Both the position numbers and the translations under genes were made by a program. Source: Glossina fuscipes (Eukaryota > Arthropoda > Insecta > Diptera > Glossinidae). Taken from it: a stretch of 64,000 nucleotides of DNA. Of the stretch, positions 38,551 to 51,601 are shown in pieces. Position 1 is the stretch's first letter. Every line of letters starts with the position of its first letter. The notes under the pieces were generated by a model, which was not told the DNA's origin, ran no database searches, and saw only the letters and a list, made by a program, of their open reading frames with translations. The stretch covers positions 1,408,204-1,472,203 of the forward strand of contig NW_023998456.1 in the NCBI RefSeq assembly GCF_014805625.2, read 5' to 3'.

Positions 38551-40511
38551 ATGAGTTCATGTAGTTATCCAAATAGCGCTGACGACTTGCATTTACCAAG
38601 TTCCTTAGCACAGGTAACTCTATTGTGAATTGCTTAAAATGTTACTAACATTAAATTATCTTAACGCGAACTGTACGCGAGCTGCTTACATCGAGCAACC
38701 GCGTTTATGTTTTTATCTATGCTTTATCTGCTGATTGAGCTGTCCAATATTTCTTGCAATTATATTCAAATTAAGACGCAGGATATCTTTAAATCCTTCA
38801 ATGTCTGTTGAAAACAGAAATATTTTGAGCGCATTGCGTGTTGCTTTGTAGCCCCGATTTGTCATGGGGAAAGAGATTCCTAGTACTTAGATGCACTTGA
38901 TACAGTTGTACCAATAATTCCGTGCGAATGTCGGCGGGAACATTGATATATTATACAAATTTTTCATTGATTTTTTATCAATTTTTCCCGCCCCTCATTG
39001 ATTTTGGAAGGTTTATTATTTCAATAAACAAGTTCTTGAACGATCAGCAAGTATATGTGGCCTTAATTTCCTGACCGAGGATTCTTGCATATTGCTAGCA
39101 GGCACCATTGTTCCTCCGTGATGCGCGACAAAACTCTAGTCGGACGAGTTTTAAAAGTAGTTTAAAAGTAAACCCAAAAATTTACATATTCCTAAAGATT
39201 ACCTTTACTTGAATCGAAATACGAAAAAAAAAATCAAAGACCAAAAGTAAAATTAAATATTCGTATTAAATCGAAATTATTTTGACAATCAATAAAATAC
39301 GGTTTAATTTTCCCCCCCCCCCCTAACATAACATATTACTTGGCTGCTTACATACAAAACTTTTTTTAAATTAATTTTTCCCTGTTTACAGATTTCGATA
39401 GATAAAATTGATGAAGCTGTTATAAAAGGAGACGATAAAAATTTGGCATTATTACTAAAAAAAGAGAAGCTATGGTCACGAGTAATTTTTAAAAGCGGAA
39501 CAACTCCGTTACATTTGGCTGCAGCAAAGGGTTTGTAACTTTTGCAATACTATAAAGCAACTAATGAAGAATATTCCTTAAAGGTTACAGTCGCTGCTTG
39601 ATAATACTTTGCGAAAGTGCGAATCAGATCCAGCTTAAAGTGATAATTAATTTTCAAAATAACGATGGCCTTTCGGCACTGCATTTAACGTCGCAGTATG
39701 GTCACAATCAGTGTTCCAGAGAGCTTTTGCTAAGAGGAGCTAATTCAAATTTATGTAACAACGTAAGTATATATCGGAAACTATGAAAATTAAGTGGATT
39801 TAGTTATTCTTGTTATTAACTTAACTAAAAAAAAAAATTAATAAAACTTTCATAGAATATCAGATTTTAATTTATTATGGAATGACATTATAAATTAGTC
39901 TTGCTTTTAGGAAAGCTGTAAGTCTTACAATTAAGATTAAAACAACTGTGAAGAGGAAGGATTTCATATGCTATTAGTAAACAAAATCAAACTTTTTGTG
40001 CTTTTAGTACGGCGACACTTCCTTGCACACTGCATGTCGTTACGGCCATGCCGGAGTAGCTCGAATATTAATCTCGGCGGCATGCAATGTTAATATACAA
40101 AATAAAAATGGCGACACCCCACTTCACATAGCTTGCGCTATGGGTCGACGGAAATTGACGCGAATTGTGATGGAAGCCTTCCCGAATGTCGAGATAAGAA
40201 ATTCACAAGGTGATACACCTTTCGATATTGTCAAAAGAAAAAATTTTACCGAAATTATGACAATCTTTAATGCATTTAAAACAAAGCCACGGACTGAAAA
40301 CGATGTGCTTAACACCAAATTTGAATTTTCACCTTACGGTTGTCAAAATGTTTTAGAAACGCGATCAATATTTTTGACGAACGTTGAACAACTGTCCAAT
40401 GTAAAATTGAATAAAGGTGAAGAGTATTACATTGATCTTGCTGGAAATTTAAAAAAAGGTCCAAAATGCGTCACGAACACATGTGTTTGCAAACAATTGT
40501 TAAACAAATAA
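38551..40511 (+). CDS. Ankyrin-repeat protein, possibly Diego/ANKRD6-related
   Basis: Coding exons 38551-38613, 39392-39530, 39584-39762 and 40008-40511 join to 294 residues. A 5' UTR exon ends at the donor at 38479 (AAG|GTAAGC) and is spliced to CAG|ATT just before the start codon. Ankyrin repeats are clear: GTTPLHLAAAKGYSRCLIIL, GLSALHLTSQYGHNQCSREL, GDTSLHTACRYGHAGVARIL, GDTPLHIACAMGRRKL and a shorter fifth, GDTPFDIVKRKNF. After the repeats comes a carboxyl-terminal block with SPYGCQNV, then GEEYYIDLAGNLKKGPKCV. From memory this block may be shared with Diego/ANKRD6-type planar-polarity proteins, but I cannot confirm it. The protein is much shorter than Diego. AATAAA lies at 40552. It converges with TBCB with 208 bp between stops. 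Confidence 0.75.
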
Positions 40512-40719
40512 TAGCTAATAATAAAATAACATTGAAATTAATGAATTCCAGAATAAATCTTGTATTTTTGATGGGAAATATGAGAAATTGTATCAGCTTT
40601 TGCACCCACGTCCTTGTTTTCTACTTATTGTGATTTAGGTTGGAATTGTACAAAATTGAAAAGCTTACTAGATTTAGTGTATAAGCTACTGCGGCCTTTC
40701 GCATCGAGAAATTAGAGTT

Positions 40720-42011
40720 TTAAATCTCATCATCTAAATCATAGGTTTCTTCAGGGAAGTCACCAACGGTTACCAACATCGGCGAAACGAAACCACCGTA
40801 ATTATCAGGACAAGAAAAATAACGCTTTCCATCAACTCTGGAAAATAATTTAATTTTTTCAATCTTTTTTTTAGCTCTTTAAACTTTGCAACTCACGATC
40901 CATCATTTTTCCCTAAAGGCTCGTCGTATTTAACACCAATAAAGATACCGCTTTTGCCTTCGAGTTCCCCATTGTACATAATTGTACCTCGACGTTTCGG
41001 TTGTCCTTTCGCAGTCACCTGAATAAAATAAAAGTAAATAAGTTATAATCTGCAATCGTCTTGGGTCAACTGAATATATAAAAAACGGGAAAACGTTTTG
41101 CAAAATATAAAGGCATTAACTATTCGATCACTACAAATTTTAAATTGGTCTTTTATTTGCTTTCTCTATATTATACTCTCTAGTTGAAGCTAGCAAATTA
41201 TTGTTTCTCCTTATCGCGTATATAACCTTTTTTTAAAATTGAGAGAATGTTTTAAAAAACTATATGTTGACGAAGATAGCATTCCTTGACAAGATATTCG
41301 AGACAGCGGGTCTTTCAAAAGGAGACAAAAATGAAGAACGTCCTTAAAATTTAAAGCAAACGTGTTTACACTGAGAAACAATTTTAATGCACATTGTAAA
41401 TAGGCAGTGTCAGTACATTCACACATGTTCTAGACGCGCCCAGGATATAAATATTTACCTCACATCTCGATCCAATTGGGCAGAGCTTCGCTTTTGCTTT
41501 TTCTAAACGAAATTTCTCAAGTCGTTTTTCCTCTTCCACCTTGAACTCTTCTTCGTTATATTTCCCCAAGCGATTTTTCCGCAAAAAATTTCGTAACGTA
41601 TTATCCATTTGTTCATATTGATCTTCGCTTAATTGAAATTTTTCCACTTCTTGTAAATCTATATTAGAAATGAAGTCATCTTTCACATGAAAATGCATCC
41701 CTGGATCAATTGGCAATGAGCCTAACATAATGGTGTCATCATTGAGCACAGCAGTTAATTGTTCTCCTTTGTGCAATTCAACCTGCATTGAACCGGCATT
41801 ACCGCCTGTAATAATCTGAAGTCTATTCTACAAATAAACGATTACTACATGAGTTTAATTGAGCGCATCATCCTTAGTTCGTTACCTTAAGCTCTGCAAC
41901 CGTCATTGATTTTGCAAACTTTATATCAAATGCGACATTACCGTTTTGTGAATTTGTTACGTTAATTTTCAGAAAATCTGACCCGGAAGATATGCAATCT
42001 CCTCCAGACAT
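40720..42011 (-). CDS. TBCB: Tubulin-folding cofactor B
   Basis: Four minus-strand exons (41886-42011, 41459-41827, 40897-41018, 40720-40837) join to 244 residues, the same length as human TBCB. Residues about 13-90 form a ubiquitin-like domain ([24 protein letters not shown]). A helical linker rich in Lys and Glu follows (residues 95-160). A CAP-Gly domain lies at about 165-230, with [26 protein letters not shown] and the diagnostic GKNDGSV at 200-206. The carboxyl end, YDLDDEI, is the acidic EI tail of the family. TBCB works with TBCE to capture alpha-tubulin in the tubulin folding and recycling pathway in the cytosol. The introns are 58, 440 and 59 bp. Confidence 0.93.
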
Positions 42012-42677
42012 TTTGGATTAGATTTTGGATTAATTCAAAATTATCGATTAAATCGAATGCAGTTAATCTGTTTCAGCAATTAATTCAATTAATTAATGAT
42101 AAAAGTAATGAAAGATAAATATTTTGTTTTTGAAAGGAAAAAGTTACTAATCACAGCTTACAAACGCCTTTAAACTTTTTTCTGAAGAGTAAAAAAAAAG
42201 GACTGAAAAAAATCTAGAAAAATGTTAAGATTTATTTTTGTGTTCTCTCTACTTCTTCCTTCCCTTTTCAGACATGAGTAATCAAAGAAAGCCCCTCTCC
42301 AAAAATTTTGTCAAAGCGATGAGAGTGAATATAATTCTTCATGTTTATATTTATTCATCCATAACCAAAAACAAAAACATTTTTTACTTTTTTGATGACA
42401 TCTGGCAGTTCCGTTCAGTCAAAAACAGCCAAATACATCATATAAGTAGGCGATTGTCGACGTATGTCGACGTAATTATCGTCTTGTTTTTTTACGATGC
42501 CAACTACTTGTCATCAAATTTTAAGTCTTTTTTTTTTTTTTTTTTGGCTTATTATAGACATTTGGAGTGAGGGCTTGCACTTAGAGGCCTGTATCGACCA
42601 TAACATGAAGCAGAAATCTTAGCTTGAAAATATATTGTTGGCCAGCAGTTTTCCGTTTAAGTATGCGCCGCACGGCG
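42012..42677. other. Upstream of TBCB, no gene recognised
   Basis: A TTATCGATTA block lies just upstream of the TBCB start (about 42040) and may be a weakened DRE. A run of about 18 T lies at 42528-42545. Confidence 0.4.
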
Positions 42678-43046
42678 TCAGGTAAAATTATATAAATTAT
42701 ATGCAGTGCAGTTTATTTTTACATGCTTGGGGAGGTTGTGAGTAAGTTCAAGAAAGACTAGCGTAGGTAGATAGGAAAAAGAAACCAGGGAAAAAAATTT
42801 GGCAGTCTTGATGAAAGCACACAGTTCTTTAGGATGAATACAATTGTGTGCACAAAAGATATCATATAAGTTTTTGTACATGCCGAAAAAATTAAAGATC
42901 GGTCTAATATTGTCCCATCTTTTGTACTTAAAGACGAAATGTTTAGGTGATTCAGCTGTCGAACATATGCGGCAAGAGTCATAGTTAACAGCTCGTATCA
43001 GCTTCTGACTACACAAGGTTTTTAAAGCTGATAAGCATAAGGACAT
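42678..43046 (-). pseudogene. LINE carboxyl-terminal fragment
   Basis: The minus-strand frame contains CRICSTAESPKHFVFKYKRWDNIRP followed later by KELCAFIKTAKFF. The CxxC...ESxxHxxxxCxxW..RP pattern and the closing LxxFIKxT helix are typical of the tail of Jockey/R1/I-type LINE ORF2 proteins. Two of the zinc-binding positions are replaced. No reverse transcriptase core is recognisable upstream on this strand. Confidence 0.45.
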
Positions 43047-43973
43047 ATTGGCCGAGGCGAACGCTAGAATGAGAGATCTACAAAACAGTTCATACTCTCA
43101 GGGTTCTAGACGAGAGAGACATTTGATTTTTCGAATACATGCCTCAATTTGCAATGAAAGAATGTATAGATGTATGGGTCCTCTTCGGTTAAGGCTGCAA
43201 CTTTTCTGTACCTCCAATTTGATCAGCCCTTTAGCAGTAAGTGACAGAGAACGACCTGACTTTGTCATATTTGATGCTGTTGCAACTAGTGGAAGAGGGC
43301 TTGCTGAGACTGCAGAACCGTTGAGAAGTCCTTATGCGAACATGGAGCAACACTGTCAAAACATTGATATAGAATATCAGTGATCTCAGGGACAATGGTT
43401 ACCTTGGACAAATTATTGATCAGACGTCGGCGCAGATATCACAGCTGTCGATTCTGATGAGCTTCTGATGGCTTTAGCCTACATAAGCAAATTATCAAAT
43501 TGCCTCTTATTTCTTACGTTTTTCTTATTTATTAATGCATTGCAATGGAAAATTTGACGGGAAATGCTGGAAAGTTGGCTACAATAGTACATGATTAGTC
43601 GCTTGGCGACAATCAACTGTACCCAAAAAGAAAACAAGGCGATAATCACGACAGCAGCTGCCTGCTTACATGATTGTCTCTCTCGATTTAAGGGCGGCAA
43701 GCGGTGATCCATCATTTTGGTTTGGGTATTTTGCTGTAAGTTTCTTTGATGTAAGGCTATGTCAGCACAATTTCGCGCTCCGGAGTGCAATCCACGTTTT
43801 TGGTTAAATTCACATTTGAATGTTTTGTGTGCAAAAGAAAAATTCATGCTGACTCAAAACACCTGATTTTGAACATATGGTACGTGGTTGAAATGATTGA
43901 AATATTGTTCGTTCATTAATTTAAGAGCAGCTGTTACCTTCGAACAAAGCATACAAAGCATATTAAGTTTAAA
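43047..43973. other. Upstream region of ECM29
   Basis: The 122-codon minus-strand frame (43479-43847) and the 111-codon plus-strand frame (43048-43383) have no recognised domain. The ECM29 promoter should lie here, but no TATA box or DRE was seen. Confidence 0.4.
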
Positions 43974-46900
43974 ATGTCATCACCTACTCAAGAAATTGGT
44001 AGAAATTTTTATAAATTTTTTATATTTTCTATTAAATTTAAAACCTCAATTTGTTTTTTTATATATTACAGAACTTTTAGAACGCGTTCTATTGCGCTTG
44101 GGTTGTGCAAACACAGACGAGAAACTAGAGGCATGTGTAGGACGTTTTTTGACACCAGTGATTTTGAAAATCATATCGCCACACGAAAATGTCCGCAACA
44201 AGGTGAATAAATTATTTAATAATATTAAAATATTGCTCTATGAATATATATTATAATTTTTAGGTCGTGGAAGTTCTGACTCATATCAAACGTCGGATTA
44301 CATCTAGACCTCAAATACAAATACCGGTAGAAGCATTAATCGATCAATATCAAGCAAACTCTAATACACCCTTTTTACAAAATTTTGCTATAATATTTAT
44401 AACGACGGGCTATCCTCGTTTAACGCTTGAGCAACGTAGTTCTCTAGCTGCTAAAGTAGTAAGCTGTGAAGAAAAATTGGAAAACTATCAGGATAAGTAA
44501 GAGATCTTTAGTTCTCATAATTTGACTTTTTTATGTTAATCAGAATAAGTAAGAGATCTTTGTTGTCTGCAATTTAGGCTTTTTATGTTGGTGTTAGTAG
44601 ATTTGGGAGACTTGCTTTTACCTGACGATCCCGAGGAACGCAAGAATTTTTTAAAACTGGACAATAAACCAGCTTTAAAGCGCAACTTCTTACACTTATT
44701 GCAAGATGTATTACTGTTGCCCTACGGTGTTACTCAAGATCGGGATGTTCCGGCGGGTTTAAGCCCGTATGCCTTTAAGCGTCTTATGATTAATAAATGG
44801 AAGGCAGAAGATTTAGAAAAGGTTTACTTTTTAAAGAAGAAAATGAAGATTAGCTTTTTGAAATTTTATTTCTTGCAGATCAAAAAAGGTATAGTGCGCT
44901 TTATCTGTGCGGGAATATTCACAGATAAAGAGATCTTCATATTATTGATAGTGGCTTCCGCTGATACCCGCTTCAGTGTAGCAACTCCAGCTTTGGCTGA
45001 GCTCAGCAAGGTCTGCACGATGATAGATTTTACAGATCACATCGTAACTATGCCGTTGTACATCTTATTCTCTGGTAACAATGCTGCTCAGTTAGAGCGT
45101 AAAACTACACCTTGTTGTGCCAGAGTTGGCCAAAAGTTATTAATATATCTAATCAGATGCCGCGGTAAAGCCATCAATGCCGCCAAGGGCATACAAGTGA
45201 TATTTGAAGGTTTATTTGGTGAAAATACTAATCAGAAGTGCAAGGTCTTATCTTTACAATTTGCCGAAATCTTGATAAAGGAGTAAGTTTTAAAAAACAT
45301 AAATCTATTTAATAAAATTGTTTTTCCTTGTAGAGGGCCCGCGGATATTATTAATAAAGTATCGAAAGTCTTATTAACCGGTTTTAATAAATTGATTGAT
45401 AAGGAATCTGCTGAGCCCACAGACGTACAAAGCGCTGCATATTCGGCTTTAGCTCAATTATCTCGCACTTGTCCTAACGTCATTAATCAGGATTTGAAAA
45501 TTGTTTTGGCTTATTTTCAACACTTGACTAATTCTACACCAGATCTCCACAGCTCGATTAGAGAAGCTTTGGTAGCTATGGCGCCAGCATTTGTCTGGAA
45601 GCCGGACAAGAACCAGATTGGAAAATCCAAGGAAGATTTCCAACTTAGCGGACAACAGCATTTACTTATGGCTATGCTAGCAGACAACGCCGAATCCAAA
45701 TTGCATATTGTACAAAATGTAACTAGTATTTTCTTGACAACCTGTTTCCCAGAATACTTTGCACCGGCCAGATATTTGTTGCTCTTAATAGCTGGAGAAA
45801 GGTTATTATTGGAAATCTTAAACAATGAGTTGATATTTAAATAGATTTTTTGTACTTAGGAATTCCTTAAGAGAAAATGTTACTTCATATTTATATGGTG
45901 TCTCGAGAAAGGACCATATCAACTACAATACGCTAATATCTGCAGATCATTATGAGGAACAAACTATGGAGGAGTTAAAAAAAACTCGTAATGAAGAAAA
46001 AATTGTGATTTTGCCCAGTTTCCAAGCTGTGATGCGGCATGTCAATGATATGGCACAAAAGAGATTAAGTAAACTTGTGAATTGTGTTGTAGTTGGTCGT
46101 ACCGATTTGGCGTATCCGTTGGATACCTACGAAGAGGTAAATGAGATAACGATAGAAAAAATGTGTTGCTCTAATATATTTCTTCTTTACTGCTTTGCCA
46201 GATACTAGATTATTTACGCTTATGCTTGTGGTATTCTGCCGGTGCCGTCTGTGCTCCCGGTGATGTAAAATACCTTAACAAGCTTAAACGCTACATTATC
46301 AGTAACTACGAAGAATCAGATAATAATGAATTATATCAATACGTACAATTTGTTAAACGCAGTGTGGAAGCCAAAAGATGTATTATCTCTTCTTCTTATT
46401 TTTTTTATTCATAAAGTTTAGTTTGAATTCCCTTTGTTTTCTTGCAGGCGAATCAAATCTTTTGTGCTTACATGATTTACTAAACGCTGCTCCGGAATTG
46501 TTGGCCTCTTCGTTGCTTTATCTTCTAGAACCTTTGAATAATTCGTTGAAAGATGTCGCGGAAATAATGCGTATACAAGTAGCTCAAGTTGTAGGCATAT
46601 TATGGGCTTACGGACTCGATGATCGGGAATTTGACGCTAATGTTAAAGAATGCTTGGAGGCTTTACCACAACGTTCATTGGAACATAAGCATGGTTGGCT
46701 GTTAGTTCTTGGCCATGCCTTGAGTAAAAAAATAAGATATCTCATCATACAACGTCAAACAAAGAATTTCGCTGAATGGCAAAATTTTGTAGACGCTGTG
46801 AAAGTTATGGGTAAGGTTCTGAATACAGTAATTTTTTGTGAAGCTCATTATTAGGAAGTATTTTTTCCATTAAACTCAGCTAAAATGTTATGCGAGAATC

Positions 46901-49900
46901 AGTGGCTTTTAGTGTTAGCAGCCGTCAAATGTTTTTCCATGCTAGGCAAATGCGTGCAGATACCAAATGTAAACGTGGAGATTACTATACCTAAGGAGGA
47001 AGAAGCTGATGATGATGAAGAAATGAAGGAGTGTAACAGTAATTTTTTAAATTAATTTGATATCAAAATAAATTTCTCAATACATTTTTTTTCAGCTCAA
47101 ACTACTTCCACAAAACTAATCATATTTGGAGTAGTATTTAATCTGTTGCGAAGCACTAGCGTACGTTTGAAGATACGAGAAGAAGCCGCAAAGTGTTTAG
47201 GGAATTTAGCCATAGGAGATGGCGACTATTTCACCCAGAGGAATCTCGATAGGTTTTTATCAATAGTTAAGGTGCCTAAAGATGCTGCGCTTAATATAGG
47301 TGGGTGTGGGGCATTTAATGGTGGACCGAGTCTTGCATTAGGCTTCTTACTTCTTTTGTGCATCATATATGTAAGCAAATTGCTTATTTTATTTTTATAA
47401 TATAGCCATAGCGGATGCTTTGTCTTGCACTTTATGTGGTTATGACATCAGTGAAGGACCACCGTGTGAAGAATTCTTCAATCCTTATTGCAGTGATGCA
47501 GATTTTGAAAGCTTCCTTAAATCTCTAATACGTCTGGTTAAAGAACCTAACCCTAACGCCAGGCAGGCTTGTTCCGTGTGGCTATTAGCAGTTGTTAAGC
47601 ATTGCAATTATAGACCGGACATTTTGAATAAGAAACAAATGTTGCAAAGCGCTTTTACAGAGTTGCTTTCGGATGATAGCGGTTAGTTTCAGTAAGAGGT
47701 GTAAATTTTAAAAAATTTATCATATTTCTTTTCTCTGCTTCTCTAATTAAAAGAGTTTGTACAAGATGTAGCTTCGCGTGGCTTGAGTTTGGTTTACAAT
47801 CTTTCTGATGCTTCCAGCCAAAACGAATTGGCCAATTCTTTGCTCAATCAACTAATAGGTGGCAAACGCGCAGTCAATCAAGTAGCCGAGGATACCGAAC
47901 TTTTCGCTGAAGATATGTTGGGCAAAACTCCTAGCGGGTAGATTGTTCTTTGAAGGAAAAAAAGTAAATAAGAAAATTATTTCTTTTCACTTTATATCTT
48001 TTCCAGTGGCAATATAACGACCTACAAGGAACTGTGTTCTTTGGCCTCTGATCTAAATCAACCGGAAATGGTCTATCAATTTATGCAACTGGCTAATCAT
48101 AATGCAGCTTGGACTAGTAAGTTGGGAGCCGCGTTTGGTTTGAAGTCTTTATCAGATGAATCAAAAGCCAAACTTAAACCTTATTTGGGTAAAATTGTAC
48201 CTCGTCTGTATCGTTACAAATATGATCCGACACCGAAGATCCAAAACTCGATGATTTCAATATGGGATTCAATAGTAACTGATCCCAAAGATGTGATTGA
48301 ACAGTATTATTGGCAAATTTTACGCGAAATTCTAGATAATCTGACATTCAACGAGTGGCGTGTACGCATAGCCTGTTGTTTGGCAGTGAGAGATCTGCTA
48401 AAACGTCCTAACGGCTTGCGATTACGCAGCGAAGAGAAAAATGTAAAACAGGACGCAATGGATGGAAAGACTTCTGATACAAAAATGGATGTCGGTAAGT
48501 AGGGAATGTAAGAGAAAAAATGTACAAAATAACTCGGAAAACTTACCTAAATATAGGAAATTAAGTCTTTATTCATAGGATTGCTCATATTCATTGTTCG
48601 TGCGAAATATTTGTACGACAGACTTCAATTTGTGAAATACAAACGTACGATGAATCTAATTTCAGCTGACGGATATTTAATATCGTCCAGAATGTGCTAA
48701 GCATTGTAGAAATATGGTGTCCCTTACCAGTCACTTATACACACTTAAGGCCTATTGTTAACTTGGAAAGGTTCTCAATAGTAACGCTTTTGAGCTACGT
48801 ATTGTCTTTATTTGCAGAATTGTTTAATGTTCGTTCGGGTTACTTAATGTATCTAAATATTGTGCTAAAAAAGGCACTCTAAGTAGTGCAATAACAACAA
48901 TAATTACCCTTATATAACCTTATATTTATTGTTAATATTAAGTGTTAATTAATGTTAATTATTAATAATAAAAAAATCGCTAATCCATCACCTATATAAT
49001 TTATTAACAAACAAAAAACAAAATTTTGTCAATTTCTAGACGAAGTACCCGAGCCTGAACTTAAGGAGCTCTGGTCGCAATTATTCCGAGTAATGGATGA
49101 TATCCACGAAGGTACACGCCTGGCTGCATCCGGAACCGCTGTGTTCTTAAGCAAGGTAATAATTTGAAAAACTGAATTTCATAGAAAAGCGTAGTTTGCG
49201 TGCTCAGCGTAATTCAATTTTCTTTGTCAACGATAGCAGTCGATTGAGAGCTCATAACTAAAAACGAAATACAACCAATCTTGTGCTGAGTGTTAGTTAA
49301 TGAAAAAAACCATAAAAGTTTTAAAAAAAAAAGTTTTCTCAGAACGTTTAGAGTTAGCTGACAAAGCAGCCTACCAATGTTCTTCAACATATTAGCCTTT
49401 TTAATATTCACAATGTTTGACATTCAAGTTATATATTATTATTATATTCTAGTTATGCGTGGTTGCTGCCTCAGCAGATCATGGTGGAAAATCCGGCACG
49501 GCGGTCGCTGCGTCCGTATTACCATTACTTCTTGAGACTGGTGTTGGTCATGTTGTGGCTGAAATTCGCAAAATTAGTATTAAAACCATTTCGGAAATGA
49601 TTGATTCTTCGGGCGCTTTAATAACACCGCATTTGCCTTCGTTGGTGCCGTGTTTATTAAAAGCCACCGGCGAGGTAGAATCCGCCAAGCTTTCGTATTT
49701 GTCAGCACGTTTGGCCGTAGACCACGATGCTCAAGAATCGGTAGACTCTCTTAGAGCAGAAGCTGCCAAAACTCATCACACTACTGAAACTACAGCCAAG
49801 GTATATAAAAACAAAAAATAGAAAAACCACAAATTCACGTTTCTTTAATATTATTTTATAGTGCGTACGCTTCATTGATTATCAGGCATTGGAGAAGATG

Positions 49901-51601
49901 ACGCCAGCCATTTTAGATCTTTGCAAGACGAGTGTTAATTTGGGCACAAAAATATCCTGCGCTCATTTTATATGTCTAGTAGGTAATAACAAGTGTTTAA
50001 GGAGATTAATCTTTCTTATGTTATAATTAAATAGATAAGCATACGACTAGGCAAAGAGATGACGCCTTTGGTAGGCAAATACCTCGGTGTTTGTTTTATT
50101 GGTCTCAAGGATCGTAATACTACGGTACGCAAGTATTATGCCAGCGCTATAGGACATTTATTCGGTATAGCGAAAGTATGTTGGAGAAGACATTTTTTAC
50201 TCATTTACTCATCCCGCTTTACTCTTTTAGGAGCAATCTATTAAAAACCTTTTCGTTAAGCTTGATGAGCTCTATATGGAAAGCAATGTTCAACGTTCAG
50301 TTGCTTTGGTAATTCAGTCTATTAATAAACGTCATCACGAATTGATCAAAGATTATTTGGAAAATGTTGTTGCTTTGATTTTCTTCGCTATGCACGAGGA
50401 GCAAAATGAAGAAAATAAATCTAATATAGAGCTGTGGCGAGATTTATGGCAAGAAATCACTCCCGGAGACGCTAGTATACGTTTAAATCTTAGCGTTATT
50501 ATACCGAAATTGGAAAATGCTCTAAACGATGCCAGCTGGTCGCGAAAAACTCAAGCGGCAAATGCTGTTCAAACCATAGCTGCGCGTTTAGATAACACGT
50601 TACCAGAAAATGAACGTCTACGTTTAATTAATGTTCTCTTGACAAGCTTACATGGTCGCACGTTTCAGGGCAAGGAAAGGCTACTGCAAGCCTTGGCTAC
50701 CCTTTGCAAAGGATTGGATCGTAAAAATGAAGCTTGCGAACATATCGTTGAAGCAGCTATGAAAGAATGTCGTAAAGAAGAACCGCAATACCGCAGCATG
50801 GCTTTGAAAAGTCTGGGTGATATACTCGAAGAACTGGAAGTCGACCGTTTTGAGGAAGTTTATAACATGACTTGGCATTTGTTGGTAAAAAAACCACAAC
50901 GTCAATCGTCCGATTCAGATGATAATAATGACGATTTCGGTAACGATAAAGATCTTACAACCGACGAGCGTAATAAACGTTTAAATATCGTAAATAAACT
51001 CAAAGAAGTTATATTTGAAACCTTAGGTAAATCGTGGCCCAAAAATTCTGTGCAAACTCAATTTAAATACCAGCAACGATTTGCCGAAAGTTGCTCTCAA
51101 TGCCTCAAAGATAACATACGCTCCGTTCAAGTTAGTTTGATGATAGCTTTGACTAAATTTCTGGAACGTTTGCATGTTTGGAATAATGATAATTCGTTAA
51201 AAATTGAAGAGAGTCCTGGCAATAAAGAAAAAAAAATTAAAGTAGATCAACAGTTGGAGCGTGATTCAGTAATAGAGACGATTTTGCAACACGTCTTATC
51301 TGCAGTCACCTATGCTGCTGGTAAGAAAAAGACATAACGTAATAATAATATTATCATAAGACGAAATTTTTGTATCTCTATATTGCTAGGAATACCTCAT
51401 ACTGGTTTAAGAAAGGAAGCGTTAAATATAATTTTGGTTCTCATTAAGCATCTCAGTGGGGTCAAACACTTAGCTATTGTTCGAGAGAATTTTGAGGAAA
51501 ATCTTAGCAAATTTCAAAAGGATTCAGCGCCAGAAATACGCTGCCGGCTTAAAGATATTGAAGAAAAATTCACTAAATGCGGTTTACATACTCAAGATTA
51601 A
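43974..51601 (+). CDS. Ecm29: Proteasome adapter and scaffold protein ECM29
   Basis: Twenty exons join to 1885 residues (human 1845): 43974-43998, 44072-44202, 44264-44496, 44578-44821, 44879-45282, 45334-45801, 45860-46136, 46202-46379, 46448-46810, 46880-47038, 47096-47299, 47406-47681, 47754-47937, 48007-48494, 49040-49155, 49453-49800, 49862-49978, 50035-50175, 50231-51320, 51390-51601. The amino end, ELLERVLLRLGCANTDEKLE, matches the human LLERVFLRLGSAETDEQL. GYPRLTLEQRS, SADTRFSVATPALAELSK, LGAAFGLKSLS and GLKDRNTTVRKYYASAIGHL are further conserved HEAT-repeat landmarks. ECM29 binds and remodels 26S proteasomes and links them to motors and endosomes. Most introns are 50-80 bp; introns 14 and 15 are 545 and 297 bp. 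Exon 8 ends at a weaker donor (GTATTA) and exon 4 at GTTTAC. A polyadenylation signal lies at 51666. Confidence 0.95.
44491..44589 (+). repeat. Tandem duplication of about 50 bp across ECM29 intron 3
   Basis: The segment starting GGATAAGTAAGAGATCTTT (44491) recurs as GAATAAGTAAGAGATCTTT (44543). Both copies continue through a similar middle to CTTTTTATGTT. The first copy supplies the splice donor and the second supplies the acceptor and the start of exon 4. Confidence 0.75.

Noticed and set aside
45458..45825. Minus-strand frames opposite ECM29 exon 6
   Set aside because: Shadow frames of a conserved exon.
48694..48882. 62-codon frame inside ECM29 intron 14
   Set aside because: Lies within a GT-AG intron required by frame continuity and has no motif.
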